From: Propionibacteriaceae bacterium
GTDB lineage: Bacteria; Actinomycetota; Actinomycetes; Propionibacteriales; Propionibacteriaceae
Direction of reading: 5' to 3'
Length of the DNA: 23,864 bases
NCBI GenBank assembly: GCA_905372155.1
Contig: CAJPNZ010000043.1
Location: 1-23,864, forward strand
The translations under genes were made by a program, and so were the position numbers. The notes beneath the pieces are model-generated. The model saw only the letters and a program-made list of their open reading frames with translations. It was not told where the DNA came from and searched no databases. Below are positions 1 through 6,826 of the stretch, piece after piece (position 1 is the first letter of the stretch; the number at the start of each line of letters is the position of its first letter).

Positions 1-63
1 CCCCTCCGCCAAGCCGCCCCAAACGCCCCCGACAAGCGAAAACACCCCAAACCATGCCATCAT

Positions 64-100
64 GTCCGCCAAACGGACGACAGCCGGAAACCCCTCCGGC
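64..100 (-). terminator. Two tandem GC-rich hairpins downstream of the aldo/keto reductase
   Basis: Two short inverted repeats lie about 60-100 nt past the reductase stop codon on the minus strand: GTCCG/CGGAC (64-68 and 74-78, 5-nt loop) and GCCGGA/TCCGGC (83-88 and 95-100, 6-nt loop). Neither is followed by a T-run, so intrinsic termination is only an inference from position. The rest of 1-161 holds no gene that I can support. Confidence 0.3.
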
Positions 101-161
101 ATAACACACGGTTAACACCCAACAACCTGACGCGGAGCGGAATGTGTGTGCTGCGCGCCTC

Positions 162-1199
162 TCAGTCCTCGGTCTGACTGGCCCAGAGGTTGATCCCCGA
201 CTCGACGGCATGCTCATCGATGGCTGCCAGCTCGTCGTCGGTGAAGACCATGTTCTCCAAGGCCCCCAGGTTGGATTCCAGCTGTCGCAGCGACGACACA
301 CCGATCAACGTCGACGTGACCCGTGGGTCACGCAGCACCCAGGCGAGCGCCATCTGCGCCAACGACTGCCCACGCTCACGGGCGATCTCGTGGAGGGCGC
401 GAACATGGGTGAGGACGTCGTCGCTGAGCTGTTCGCGGGTCAGCGACCCGCCACGTGCCGCGCGGGAGTCCTCCGGAACGCCGCTGAGATAGCGGTCGGT
501 GAGCAGCCCCTGCGCCAGGGCGGTGAAGGCGATGATGCCCATGCCCTCGCTCTCGCAGGCATCGATCAGGTCGGATTCGATCCAGCGGTTGAGCATGTTG
601 TAGCTGGGCTGGTGGATCAACAGCGGGGTACCGAGTTCACGGGCGATGCGGGCCGCCTCCTTGGTCCTGGTGGCCGAGTACGACGAAATCCCGACGTACA
701 GGGCCCGGCCGGAGCGCACCGCCCGGTCGAGTGCCGTCATGGTCTCCTCGATCGGCGTGTCGGGGTCGAAACGATGCGAATAGAAGATGTCGACGTAGTC
801 CAGGCCCATGCGCTCCAACGACTGGTCGAGGGAGGCCAGCACGTACTTGCGCGACCCTCCGCCCTGCCCGTAGGGGCCCGGCCACATGTCGTAGCCCGCC
901 TTGGTGGAGATGATCAACTCGTCGCGGAACGGCGCGAGGTCCTGTCGGAAGATGGTGCCGAAATTGATCTCCGCCTGCCCATAGGGCGGACCGTAGTTGT
1001 TGGCGAGATCGAAATGGGTGATGCCGGCGTCGAAGGCGCGGCGGATGATCGCCCGCTGCACTCCGAGGGGTTTGTCGTCGCCGAAATTCTGCCACAGCCC
1101 CAACGACATCGTCGGAAGCAGCAGCCCAGAACGTCCGCAGCGACGGTAGGGCATACGGCCGTCGTAGCGGTCGGGGTCGGGTGTGTAGGTCGGATACAT
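162..1199 (-). CDS. gpr: Aldo/keto reductase, L-glyceraldehyde 3-phosphate reductase (YghZ/Gpr) type
   Basis: 345-residue NADPH-dependent (beta/alpha)8 oxidoreductase. It closely matches what I know of E. coli YghZ along its whole length, including the N-terminal MPYRRCGRSGLLLPTMSLGL, FDLANNYGPPYG, STKAGYDMWPGPYG, YVDIFYSHR and LLIHQPSYN blocks. The AKR tetrad is complete: Asp64, Tyr69, Lys100, His142. The family reduces L-glyceraldehyde 3-phosphate and other reactive aldehydes such as methylglyoxal in the cytosol, so a detoxification role is likely. The ATG at 1199 is preceded by a GGATGAGG ribosome site. The gene follows the ABC permease gene by 57 bp on the same strand, with a strong hairpin between them. 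It may therefore be read through only partly from the exporter operon, or have its own weak promoter there. Family is certain; physiological substrate is not. Confidence 0.93.
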   Translation of the reverse strand: MYPTYTPDPDRYDGRMPYRRCGRSGLLLPTMSLGLWQNFGDDKPLGVQRAIIRRAFDAGITHFDLANNYGPPYGQAEINFGTIFRQDLAPFRDELIISTKAGYDMWPGPYGQGGGSRKYVLASLDQSLERMGLDYVDIFYSHRFDPDTPIEETMTALDRAVRSGRALYVGISSYSATRTKEAARIARELGTPLLIHQPSYNMLNRWIESDLIDACESEGMGIIAFTALAQGLLTDRYLSGVPEDSRAARGGSLTREQLSDDVLTHVRALHEIARERGQSLAQMALAWVLRDPRVTSTLIGVSSLRQLESNLGALENMVFTDDELAAIDEHAVESGINLWASQTED

Positions 1200-1217
1200 G
1201 ACCTCATCCTGCCAGCC

Positions 1218-1245
1218 GCCCTCCCCGCACCAGCACGGGGAGGGC
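1218..1245 (-). terminator. Perfect 10-bp hairpin between ABC permease and aldo/keto reductase
   Basis: GCCCTCCCCG (1218-1227) pairs perfectly with CGGGGAGGGC (1236-1245) around an 8-nt loop. It begins 11 nt after the permease stop on the minus strand. It has no T-tract, as is common for actinobacterial terminators. It ends 18 nt before the reductase start, so it could also act as a processing or attenuation element. Confidence 0.5.
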
Positions 1246-1256
1246 GTGTCAGCCGG

Positions 1257-1991
1257 TCAGGCGCGTTCGAGGATCCGGATGGCCGCGAGGAAACCGAGCA
1301 CCGACCAGACGGCGAGCACCACGTAGCTGATGATTCCGGCCTGGAAGGTCTCGTGGGCCAGGGAGGCCCTCATCACCTGGGCCATGTGATGGAGCGGCAA
1401 CGCCAGGTGCACGACCTGCAGCCACTCGGGCAGGCGGTCCATCGGAAAGCTGATCGGCGTGAACATGAGGGCAACGAACGCGATGATCTGCGACAGCCCC
1501 ATCGCGAGCTCGGCCGGCATCGCATACGAGTAGCCGTAGCCGATGCCGAAACACGCCGTCACCACCAGCACGTAGGCGGGGATGATCGTCCACGAAACCG
1601 AGAACCCGGGGTGGAACATGAAATGCGCGGTCACGACGGAGATGACGATCGCCGGCACCGTGATGAGCAGCCAGACCGTGCAGTCGGCGAACAGGAAGTT
1701 CTTGCGACTCACGGGCAGCGACTTGATGAAGTCGATGTACCCGGCCACCCGCGCGGTCGCGTTCTGCATGGGAACGACGACGAGCGCGGTCATGACGAGA
1801 ACGATCGTCGGCGCCCCCGTGGCCAGGTACAGCATCTCGTTTCCCGCAGACGAGGAGGACACCAGGAACGAGAACCCGACGATCACGCCGAGCGCTATGA
1901 CCGTGAAGAATATGCCGTAGGCCACCAGGTGGCCGCCCAGTTTCTGGGCCTGAAGCCTGAACACGTGGCCCAGTTCCGTTTCAACGCGCAT
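1257..1991 (-). CDS. ABC-2 type exporter permease
   Basis: 244-residue integral membrane protein with about six hydrophobic helices, near residues 22-44, 60-79, 105-125, 133-155, 160-182 and 217-238. The layout is that of ABC-2 (drug or polysaccharide exporter) permeases. Its ATG overlaps the end of the upstream ATPase gene by 11 bp, which implies translational coupling and a shared complex. A single short permease of this kind usually works as a homodimer with two ATPase subunits. Substrate cannot be read from the sequence. The PadR regulator next door makes a toxic-compound or antimicrobial efflux role plausible. Confidence 0.85.
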   Translation of the reverse strand: MRVETELGHVFRLQAQKLGGHLVAYGIFFTVIALGVIVGFSFLVSSSSAGNEMLYLATGAPTIVLVMTALVVVPMQNATARVAGYIDFIKSLPVSRKNFLFADCTVWLLITVPAIVISVVTAHFMFHPGFSVSWTIIPAYVLVVTACFGIGYGYSYAMPAELAMGLSQIIAFVALMFTPISFPMDRLPEWLQVVHLALPLHHMAQVMRASLAHETFQAGIISYVVLAVWSVLGFLAAIRILERA

Positions 1992-2931
1992 CAGCGCCCA
2001 CCTCCCTGTCCCCCACCAGCTGAACGTAGGTGTCCTCCAGGGACATCTCGCGCAGCGAGTAGTCGCTCACCAACCGGCGGCCCCGCAGCTCCGCGGCCCA
2101 CGTCAGGGCATCAACCGCCCGATCCCTCGGGAACGAGACGACCACCTCGCCGTTCCTGACCTCGATGTTCCCGGCCCAGCCCGGCTGCCCGAAGGCCTCG
2201 GGTGGGGCCGTGGTGAATGCCTGCAGCTTCATGTCGTCCCCGACGGTTGAGGCCTTGATGTGCGACGCATTTCCCCGGGCCAGCACCCTGCCGTGATCCA
2301 GGATCGCCATCTCGTCCACGGCCCCCTCGGCCTCGCCGATGTTGTGGGTCACCAGCAACACCGCCGTGCCGTCCCCGATCAGCTCGCGGATCGCGCCCCA
2401 CAGGTACCTGCGCCGAACCGGATCGACGTCGTTCGTGGGCTCGTCGAGCACCACCGCACGTCCCGGCCGGATCGCCGCCATGCAGAAACAGGTCAACCGC
2501 AGCACACCCCCGGACAACTTGTTGCCGGGCTGATCCGCCCACTCGGCAATGTCCAGCTGTTCGAACAGTTCACCGACCCTGCGTGTGATCTCCTCGTCGC
2601 CGGCTCCGCGCATCCTGGCCATCAGGCTTGTGATGGCGCGCGGGGTCAGTTCCCCCAGGGGAACGGACGCCTGCGGCTGCGCCGAGCACAGATAGCGTCC
2701 CCGCCTCCGATTCCGGACGATGTCCTCACCTGCCACCACGATCGAGCCCGCATCCGGGCGGAGCAGCCCCAGCAGCTGGTTCACCAGCGTCGTCTTGCCG
2801 GCCCCGTTGTGCCCGAACAGCCCGAACACCGCCCCCTCCTCGACGTGCAGGGTGACGTCGTCGTTCGCCACCACCCCACCGTCCCGGGTCCCGTACGTCT
2901 TGGAGACGTGATCGATCTCAATCAGAGCCAT
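1981..2931 (-). CDS. ABC transporter ATP-binding protein (exporter type)
   Basis: 316-residue cytosolic ATPase that powers the permease encoded directly downstream. Visible motifs are Walker A GHNGAGKTT (40-48), Q-loop region around Gln85/Gln87, ABC signature LSGGV (139-143; usual form LSGGQ), Walker B AVVLDEP (159-165) with Asp163/Glu164, D-loop TNDVD, and switch His196 in LVTHN. About 100 residues follow the nucleotide domain, as in many drug-exporter ATPases. The ATG at 2931 has a GGGAGG site 7 nt upstream. The promoter region is shared with the divergent padR gene and contains a long inverted repeat, so PadR repression is the likely control. Confidence 0.93.
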   Translation of the reverse strand: MALIEIDHVSKTYGTRDGGVVANDDVTLHVEEGAVFGLFGHNGAGKTTLVNQLLGLLRPDAGSIVVAGEDIVRNRRRGRYLCSAQPQASVPLGELTPRAITSLMARMRGAGDEEITRRVGELFEQLDIAEWADQPGNKLSGGVLRLTCFCMAAIRPGRAVVLDEPTNDVDPVRRRYLWGAIRELIGDGTAVLLVTHNIGEAEGAVDEMAILDHGRVLARGNASHIKASTVGDDMKLQAFTTAPPEAFGQPGWAGNIEVRNGEVVVSFPRDRAVDALTWAAELRGRRLVSDYSLREMSLEDTYVQLVGDREVGADAR

Positions 2932-2968
2932 GGCCCCACCTCCCGGCTCCTACAACTCCACACCTATA

Positions 2969-3007
2969 CCTCATGGATATATACCTAACAGAGATATATC
3001 CGTGAGG
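2969..3007. promoter_or_regulatory. Candidate PadR operator in the divergent promoter region
   Basis: An inverted repeat with 14-bp arms and an 11-bp spacer: CCTCATGGATATAT (2969-2982) and ATATATCCGTGAGG (2994-3007), with one mismatch in the dyad. It is AT-rich in otherwise GC-rich DNA and lies between the ATPase start (2931) and the padR start (3021). Each arm overlaps plausible -10 sequences for one direction (TATAGG towards the ATPase, ATATAT towards padR). The position suits an autoregulated operator that also controls the exporter. Binding itself is inferred. Confidence 0.7.
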
Positions 3008-3020
3008 CAAGTGTACTACC

Positions 3021-3572
3021 GTGGCACCCGTGAGCTACGTGATCCTCGGGCTGCTGCACATCGCCCGCATGAGCCTGTACGACCTGATGAAGGCCTTCGA
3101 GGCCGGGGCGTCCCTCTTCTACGGATCCAGCGCCGGAAGCATCAAACGTTCCCTCGACAAGCTCCTGGCAGAGGGCGCGGTGGAGGTCACCCGTCAGGAG
3201 CCCGGGGCCCGCGGACGCCGGGAATACGGGCTCACGTCCCTGGGCAGGCAGAAATTCGCGACATGGATGCAGGCCGAGGTCCAGGGGAACTTCGACGTCA
3301 CAGGGGTTGCCCGGATCTATTTCCTGGGGCTCGTTCCCCCGGCCGACCGCCCACCGATCATCGCGCGGCTCCGGGAATGCATCACCGCGGAACTCGAACG
3401 ACTGGAATCCGTGGAACGACAGATCTCCGGACAAGAAGTACCCGACACCTACCGCGACGTCAGCCGTTTCAACCAGGCCGCCCTCCACTACGGCCTGTCA
3501 TCGACACGCCACACCTACGACTGGCTCACCACCTTCGAGGCCGAAGTGACGAAACACGACACAACGGCATAA
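3021..3572 (+). CDS. PadR-family transcriptional regulator
   Basis: 183-residue regulator. The N-terminal winged helix has the typical PadR opening YVILGLL and YDLMKAFE, the recognition-helix segment GSIKRSLDKLLAEGAVEV, and the wing GRREYGLTSLGRQ (about residues 3-80). A helical C-terminal dimerisation domain follows (about 95-175, Vir_act_alpha_C type). These proteins sense small toxic molecules and release operator DNA. It is divergent from an ABC exporter and has a long inverted repeat 14 bp before its start, so local repression of the exporter is the likely role. The start is the GTG at 3021; ribosome-site evidence is weak (GAGG 13 nt upstream), and GTG 3030 or a leaderless message is possible. 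The last two-thirds of the gene is duplicated at 5593-6008. Confidence 0.9.
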   Translation: MAPVSYVILGLLHIARMSLYDLMKAFEAGASLFYGSSAGSIKRSLDKLLAEGAVEVTRQEPGARGRREYGLTSLGRQKFATWMQAEVQGNFDVTGVARIYFLGLVPPADRPPIIARLRECITAELERLESVERQISGQEVPDTYRDVSRFNQAALHYGLSSTRHTYDWLTTFEAEVTKHDTTA

Positions 3573-3586
3573 GACGCAACCCTCAG
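3171..3586 (+). repeat. Left copy of a ~416-bp direct repeat (3' part of padR)
   Basis: Bases 3171-3586 match 5593-6008 at a constant offset of 2422 with no indels. My hand count is about 24 mismatches (roughly 94% identity). Similarity starts inside the winged helix (residue 51) and ends 14 nt after the padR stop, inside the stop codon of the convergent OPT gene. Confidence 0.92.
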
Positions 3587-5541
3587 GAACGCGTCCCCTC
3601 ACGACCCGCCATCCGGTACAACGCCCGTACAACCACCACAAACAGCACAACCCCCACCACCGTGGTGACACCACCGAACCCCTTGGGCACAATCGCCAAC
3701 GGATCCTCCTTGCCGCTGAAGCCGACGATGCCGGCGAAGATCACGCCGTAAAGGCTCTCGCCCACGATGAGGCTCGTGGCCATGAGCGTCCCCAGGCGCG
3801 TCGCCTTCTCCGGATTGGTGGAACGCTGCGCCCAGCGGTTGTAGAGCGCACCCAGGACCGCGCCGACGGGGATCATGATGGTGACGGCGGCGGGAAGGTA
3901 CATCCCCATGCCCACGGCCAGCGGCGGCAGGGAGAGCTTCGGCGTCGTGCGTTTCAGGATCTCGTCAATGGCGATGGCAACGACTCCGATGCCGGCGCCG
4001 AGACCCAGCAGTCCCCAGTTGATGGAGCCACCGAACACCCCGGAGACCAGGGAGGAGATCAGGGAGGCCTGGGGAGCCGCCAAGGCGTTCTCACCGGCGC
4101 CGGGAGCCCCGGCGAAACCGAAGGCGGTCTGCATGAGGCTCAATACCGGCGGGATGACGATCGCTCCGAAGACCACACCGATGATCAACGCGACCTGCTG
4201 TTTCCACGGGGTGGAGTCCACCAGCTGCCCGGTCTTGAGGTCCTGCAGGTTGTCGTTGGAGATCGACGCGATGCTGAAGACCACCGCGCTCGTGAACAGG
4301 GTGTAGGCCACCAAGGCGCTGGTCTCATCACCGGATGCCGAACTGGCGACGGCCTTGACGAGCACGGCGGCAGCGAGCGCAGCGAGAATGCCAACACCCG
4401 AGATCGGCGAGTTGGAGGATCCGATGAGCCCGGCCATGTAGCCGCACACCGAGGCCACCGCCAGGCCTGTGATCAGGATGAACAGGATCGAGACCAGGAT
4501 CAACCCCCACGCGTGGTTCGCCACCCCAGTGTCCTTGAGGAAGAGCCACATCAGCACACCGATGGGAAGCATGGATCCCAGAGTGATGCCCACGACCACC
4601 TTCATGGACAGGTCACGCTCCGTGAGGGGAACGTCGCTGTCGGCGACCCTCCCGCGTCCCTTGGCGAGAGATTCACCGATGCCCTTGACGATGGGGCCGA
4701 GGATCTTCACGAAGGTCCAGATCGCGGCGATCGCGATGGCACCGGCACCGATGAACCGCACGTCCGTGGAGAAGATCTTGCTGACCACGCCCTGCAGCTC
4801 ATCGACACCCTCCACCTGTCCCCGGGTGCGGATGGGCAGCATGACGCCGTAGGAGATGACCAGCCCCAGGATCATGGCAACACCGACGGCGATGCCGACC
4901 AGATGCCCCACACCGATGAGGGCCATGGACAGCGACGTGCTGAACATGGTGGCGCCCGCGCCGACCTTGAAGACGCTGGAGATCTCCACCCCGATGGCCT
5001 TGAGAGACGACAGGAGGGACAGTCCCGCGGAGGCCAGCGAGCCCCGCAGAATCATCCTGAATCCCCGCTGGGACTCCTCGGCCCCCTCGGTGGTGTCGCC
5101 GACGCGAAGCACCTCGGCCCCCGCCACTCCCTCGGGATACGGCAGATCGGAATGGGTGACCAAGGCCCGTCGCAGCGGAATGGAGTAGGTGACCCCGAGG
5201 ATGCCGCCAAGAATGATGATGAAGACCGTCGTCCAGTAGGGAAAACCCGACCACCAACCGATGATGATGAGTCCCGGCAGGACGAAAATAATCGACGACA
5301 GAGTGCCGGCTGCCGAGGCGATCGTCTGAACGATGTTGTTCTCCTGGACCGTGTGATCGGCGAAACGCCGCAGGATTGCCATGGAGATGACCGCAGCCGG
5401 GATGGAGGTGGCGAAGGTGATCCCCGCCTTGAGCCCCAGATAGACGTTCGCCGCCGTGAAGACGGCGGTGATGATACCGCCGATAATTATGCCGCGAATC
5501 GTCAGTTCCTTGATGGAGCTGGTTGCGGGTGAATGGGACAT
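3583..5541 (-). CDS. OPT family oligopeptide transporter
   Basis: 652-residue polytopic membrane protein of the OPT family, which imports small peptides or peptide-like metal chelates by proton coupling. It has the family blocks NVYLGLKAGITF near the N-terminus, CGYMAGLIGSSNSPISGVGI mid-protein, NDNLQDLKTGQLVDSTPWKQ, and PPLAVGMGMYLP near the C-terminus, with many hydrophobic helices between. I place the start at ATG 5541 (MSHSPATSS). The open frame continues upstream to 5910, but those codons are only the antisense of the padR repeat and are not transporter sequence. The ribosome site is weak (GAGAG about 10 nt upstream). The gene sits between the two padR copies and converges on intact padR with 10 bp between stops. 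A TATCCT box at 5578-5583 (minus) could be its -10, placing the -35 in the repeat. Confidence 0.92.
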   Translation of the reverse strand: MSHSPATSSIKELTIRGIIIGGIITAVFTAANVYLGLKAGITFATSIPAAVISMAILRRFADHTVQENNIVQTIASAAGTLSSIIFVLPGLIIIGWWSGFPYWTTVFIIILGGILGVTYSIPLRRALVTHSDLPYPEGVAGAEVLRVGDTTEGAEESQRGFRMILRGSLASAGLSLLSSLKAIGVEISSVFKVGAGATMFSTSLSMALIGVGHLVGIAVGVAMILGLVISYGVMLPIRTRGQVEGVDELQGVVSKIFSTDVRFIGAGAIAIAAIWTFVKILGPIVKGIGESLAKGRGRVADSDVPLTERDLSMKVVVGITLGSMLPIGVLMWLFLKDTGVANHAWGLILVSILFILITGLAVASVCGYMAGLIGSSNSPISGVGILAALAAAVLVKAVASSASGDETSALVAYTLFTSAVVFSIASISNDNLQDLKTGQLVDSTPWKQQVALIIGVVFGAIVIPPVLSLMQTAFGFAGAPGAGENALAAPQASLISSLVSGVFGGSINWGLLGLGAGIGVVAIAIDEILKRTTPKLSLPPLAVGMGMYLPAAVTIMIPVGAVLGALYNRWAQRSTNPEKATRLGTLMATSLIVGESLYGVIFAGIVGFSGKEDPLAIVPKGFGGVTTVVGVVLFVVVVRALYRMAGREGTRS

Positions 5542-5592
5542 GGTGAGAACTCTCGTTGCCAGCTTCTTTCCGCAGGCAGGATAACATCGGGA

Positions 5593-6008
5593 GAGGCAGC
5601 GGTGGAGGTCACCCGTCAGGAGCCCGGGGCCCGCGGACGCCGGGAATACGGACTCACACCCCTGGGCAGGCAGAAATTCGCGACATGGATGCAGGCCGAG
5701 GTCCAGGGGAACTTCGACGTCACAGGGGTTGCCCGGATCTATTTCCTGGGGCTCGTTCCCCCGGCCGACCGCCCACCGATCATCGCGCGGCTCCGGGAAT
5801 GTATCACCGCGGAACTCGAACGACTGGAATCCGTGGAACGGCAGATCTCCGGGCAAGAAGTCCCCGACACGTACCGCGACGTCGGCCGTTTCAGCCAGGC
5901 CGCCCTTCACTACGGCCTGTCATCGACACGTCACACCTACGACTGGCTCACCGCCTTCGAGGCCGAGGTGACGAAACACGACGAAACGACGTGAGGCGCG
6001 ACTCTCAG
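5593..6008 (+). repeat. Right copy of the ~416-bp direct repeat (padR remnant segment)
   Basis: Second copy of 3171-3586. The outer right edge again falls on a CTCAG that contains the stop codon of the next minus-strand gene (tca at 6005-6007), as it does for OPT at 3583-3585. The two copies frame the OPT gene as repeat - OPT - repeat. Confidence 0.92.
5602..5994 (+). pseudogene. Truncated padR copy lacking the start and most of the winged helix
   Basis: This frame encodes residues 54-183 of a PadR nearly identical to the intact one at 3021-3572: the wing, the linker and the full helical dimerisation domain, with no internal stop. The first 50 or so residues, including the recognition helix, are missing. 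Most substitutions before the last few codons are synonymous (about nine of fourteen), and the replacements are mild (Ser to Pro, Ser to Gly, Asn to Ser, Thr to Ala). That suggests the two versions diverged while functional. The frame stays open upstream to an ATG at 5533, but those codons oppose the OPT start region and have no recognisable ribosome site. A GTG at 5602 is preceded by GAGAGG with 5-nt spacing, so a 130-residue fragment could be translated. Called a remnant; expression is unknown. Confidence 0.75.
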
Positions 6009-6733
6009 AGCAGGCCGTCGAGGTCGTTGGACCGGAAGGTTTCGGTCAGGGTCTCGATGACGCGTTCCGCCGGCCAGGAATCCGGCACCCTGATGAGAGT
6101 GCCGTTTCCCAAGCGTTCGACGGTCAAACCCTCCGCACAGGCGCGGACACCCCCGACCCGCTCATTGATCCACACCCGGTAGCCGATGGGAAGCAACCAG
6201 CCCTCAGGTTCCTGCTCCATGATGACATCAAGTTCCTGCCCCGCGGCGAAGATGGGATCGAAAGCGGGAATCACCGCACGAAGAGACGCCTCCCACAAGA
6301 AATCCGCCGACACGCGCGGCGGCTGATCAGGATCCGGGAATGGTAGCCAGCCGAATTGTTGGTAGAAAGAGGGGCCATAAGCAGGCTCCAGAATTTTCGA
6401 CTGGCCCGCCGTCACGGAGAAACAGGTTTCCAGGAGATCGTTCTCGGTCTCCAGCAGGAAATGATACCCCCCTTCGGGAGCGTGCTCCCCATCGCTCTTC
6501 CTCATGATTCTGTTTCCGATGAAACCGGCCAGTCCCGCCTCGGTTCCGTCCCACTCATCCTCTTCCTGTTGTATTGGTTTCCACCGCCCGACCGAGACCC
6601 GGGAGGAGAACTCCTCCATGAAACGGGAGGCTCGCCGCGCGATCTCCTCCGGCGTCTCATTGAGACGACTCCAAGGCGCATACACGAAGATATCCCCAGG
6701 TTCATGAGTCACGACCGCTCCAATCCGATTCAT
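6005..6733 (-). CDS. Hypothetical protein, possibly an Imm52-like immunity protein
   Basis: 242 residues from ATG 6733 (MNRIGAVVTHEPGD). The open frame extends to 6931, but the added part is low-complexity Arg/Pro/Trp sequence and looks non-coding. No clear ribosome site is visible; a TTG sits directly before the ATG. It is soluble, acidic and aromatic-rich, with no signal or TM helix. The N-terminal ETPEEIARRASRFMEEF helix followed by a conserved-looking Trp, and the C-terminal GYRVWINE ... GNGTLIRVP ... pattern, resemble my memory of Imm52 polymorphic-toxin immunity proteins. This is weak, profile-free evidence. GC content in stretches I counted is about 55-60%, lower than flanking genes, which fits an acquired gene. 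Its stop lies in the end of the padR remnant. No cognate toxin is visible. Confidence 0.75.
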   Translation of the reverse strand: MNRIGAVVTHEPGDIFVYAPWSRLNETPEEIARRASRFMEEFSSRVSVGRWKPIQQEEDEWDGTEAGLAGFIGNRIMRKSDGEHAPEGGYHFLLETENDLLETCFSVTAGQSKILEPAYGPSFYQQFGWLPFPDPDQPPRVSADFLWEASLRAVIPAFDPIFAAGQELDVIMEQEPEGWLLPIGYRVWINERVGGVRACAEGLTVERLGNGTLIRVPDSWPAERVIETLTETFRSNDLDGLL

Positions 6734-6799
6734 CAAAGCTGTTTCAAAGTCTAGGCGTCTCGCGTCCCGGCCAGGACACCATCCGCGAGCGGAGGGCTG

Positions 6800-6826
6800 C
6801 CCCCACCCGCAGGCATCATGGTGGGG
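6800..6826 (+). promoter_or_regulatory. Inverted repeat abutting a start codon
   Basis: CCCCACC (6801-6807) can pair with GGTGGGG (6820-6826), and the last base is the G of the GTG start at 6826. If transcribed, the hairpin would occlude the initiation region. No conventional ribosome site is visible here. This may be chance in GC-rich DNA. Confidence 0.25.

Noticed and set aside
144..2159. Long plus-strand open frame (671 codons) across the reductase and ABC permease genes
   Set aside because: Arg/His/Gly-rich shadow of two clear minus-strand genes; no domain and no ribosome site.
2985..3488. Minus-strand frame opposite padR
   Set aside because: Antisense of a clear PadR gene; it recurs opposite the remnant only because the DNA is duplicated.
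5533..5601. Upstream start (ATG 5533) for the padR remnant
   Set aside because: The added residues oppose the OPT start region, are unrelated to PadR and lack a ribosome site.
5542..5910. N-terminal extension of the OPT transporter frame
   Set aside because: The extra residues are the antisense of the padR repeat. The same antisense peptide appears opposite intact padR (2985-3488), and the OPT family starts near MSHSPATSS at 5541.
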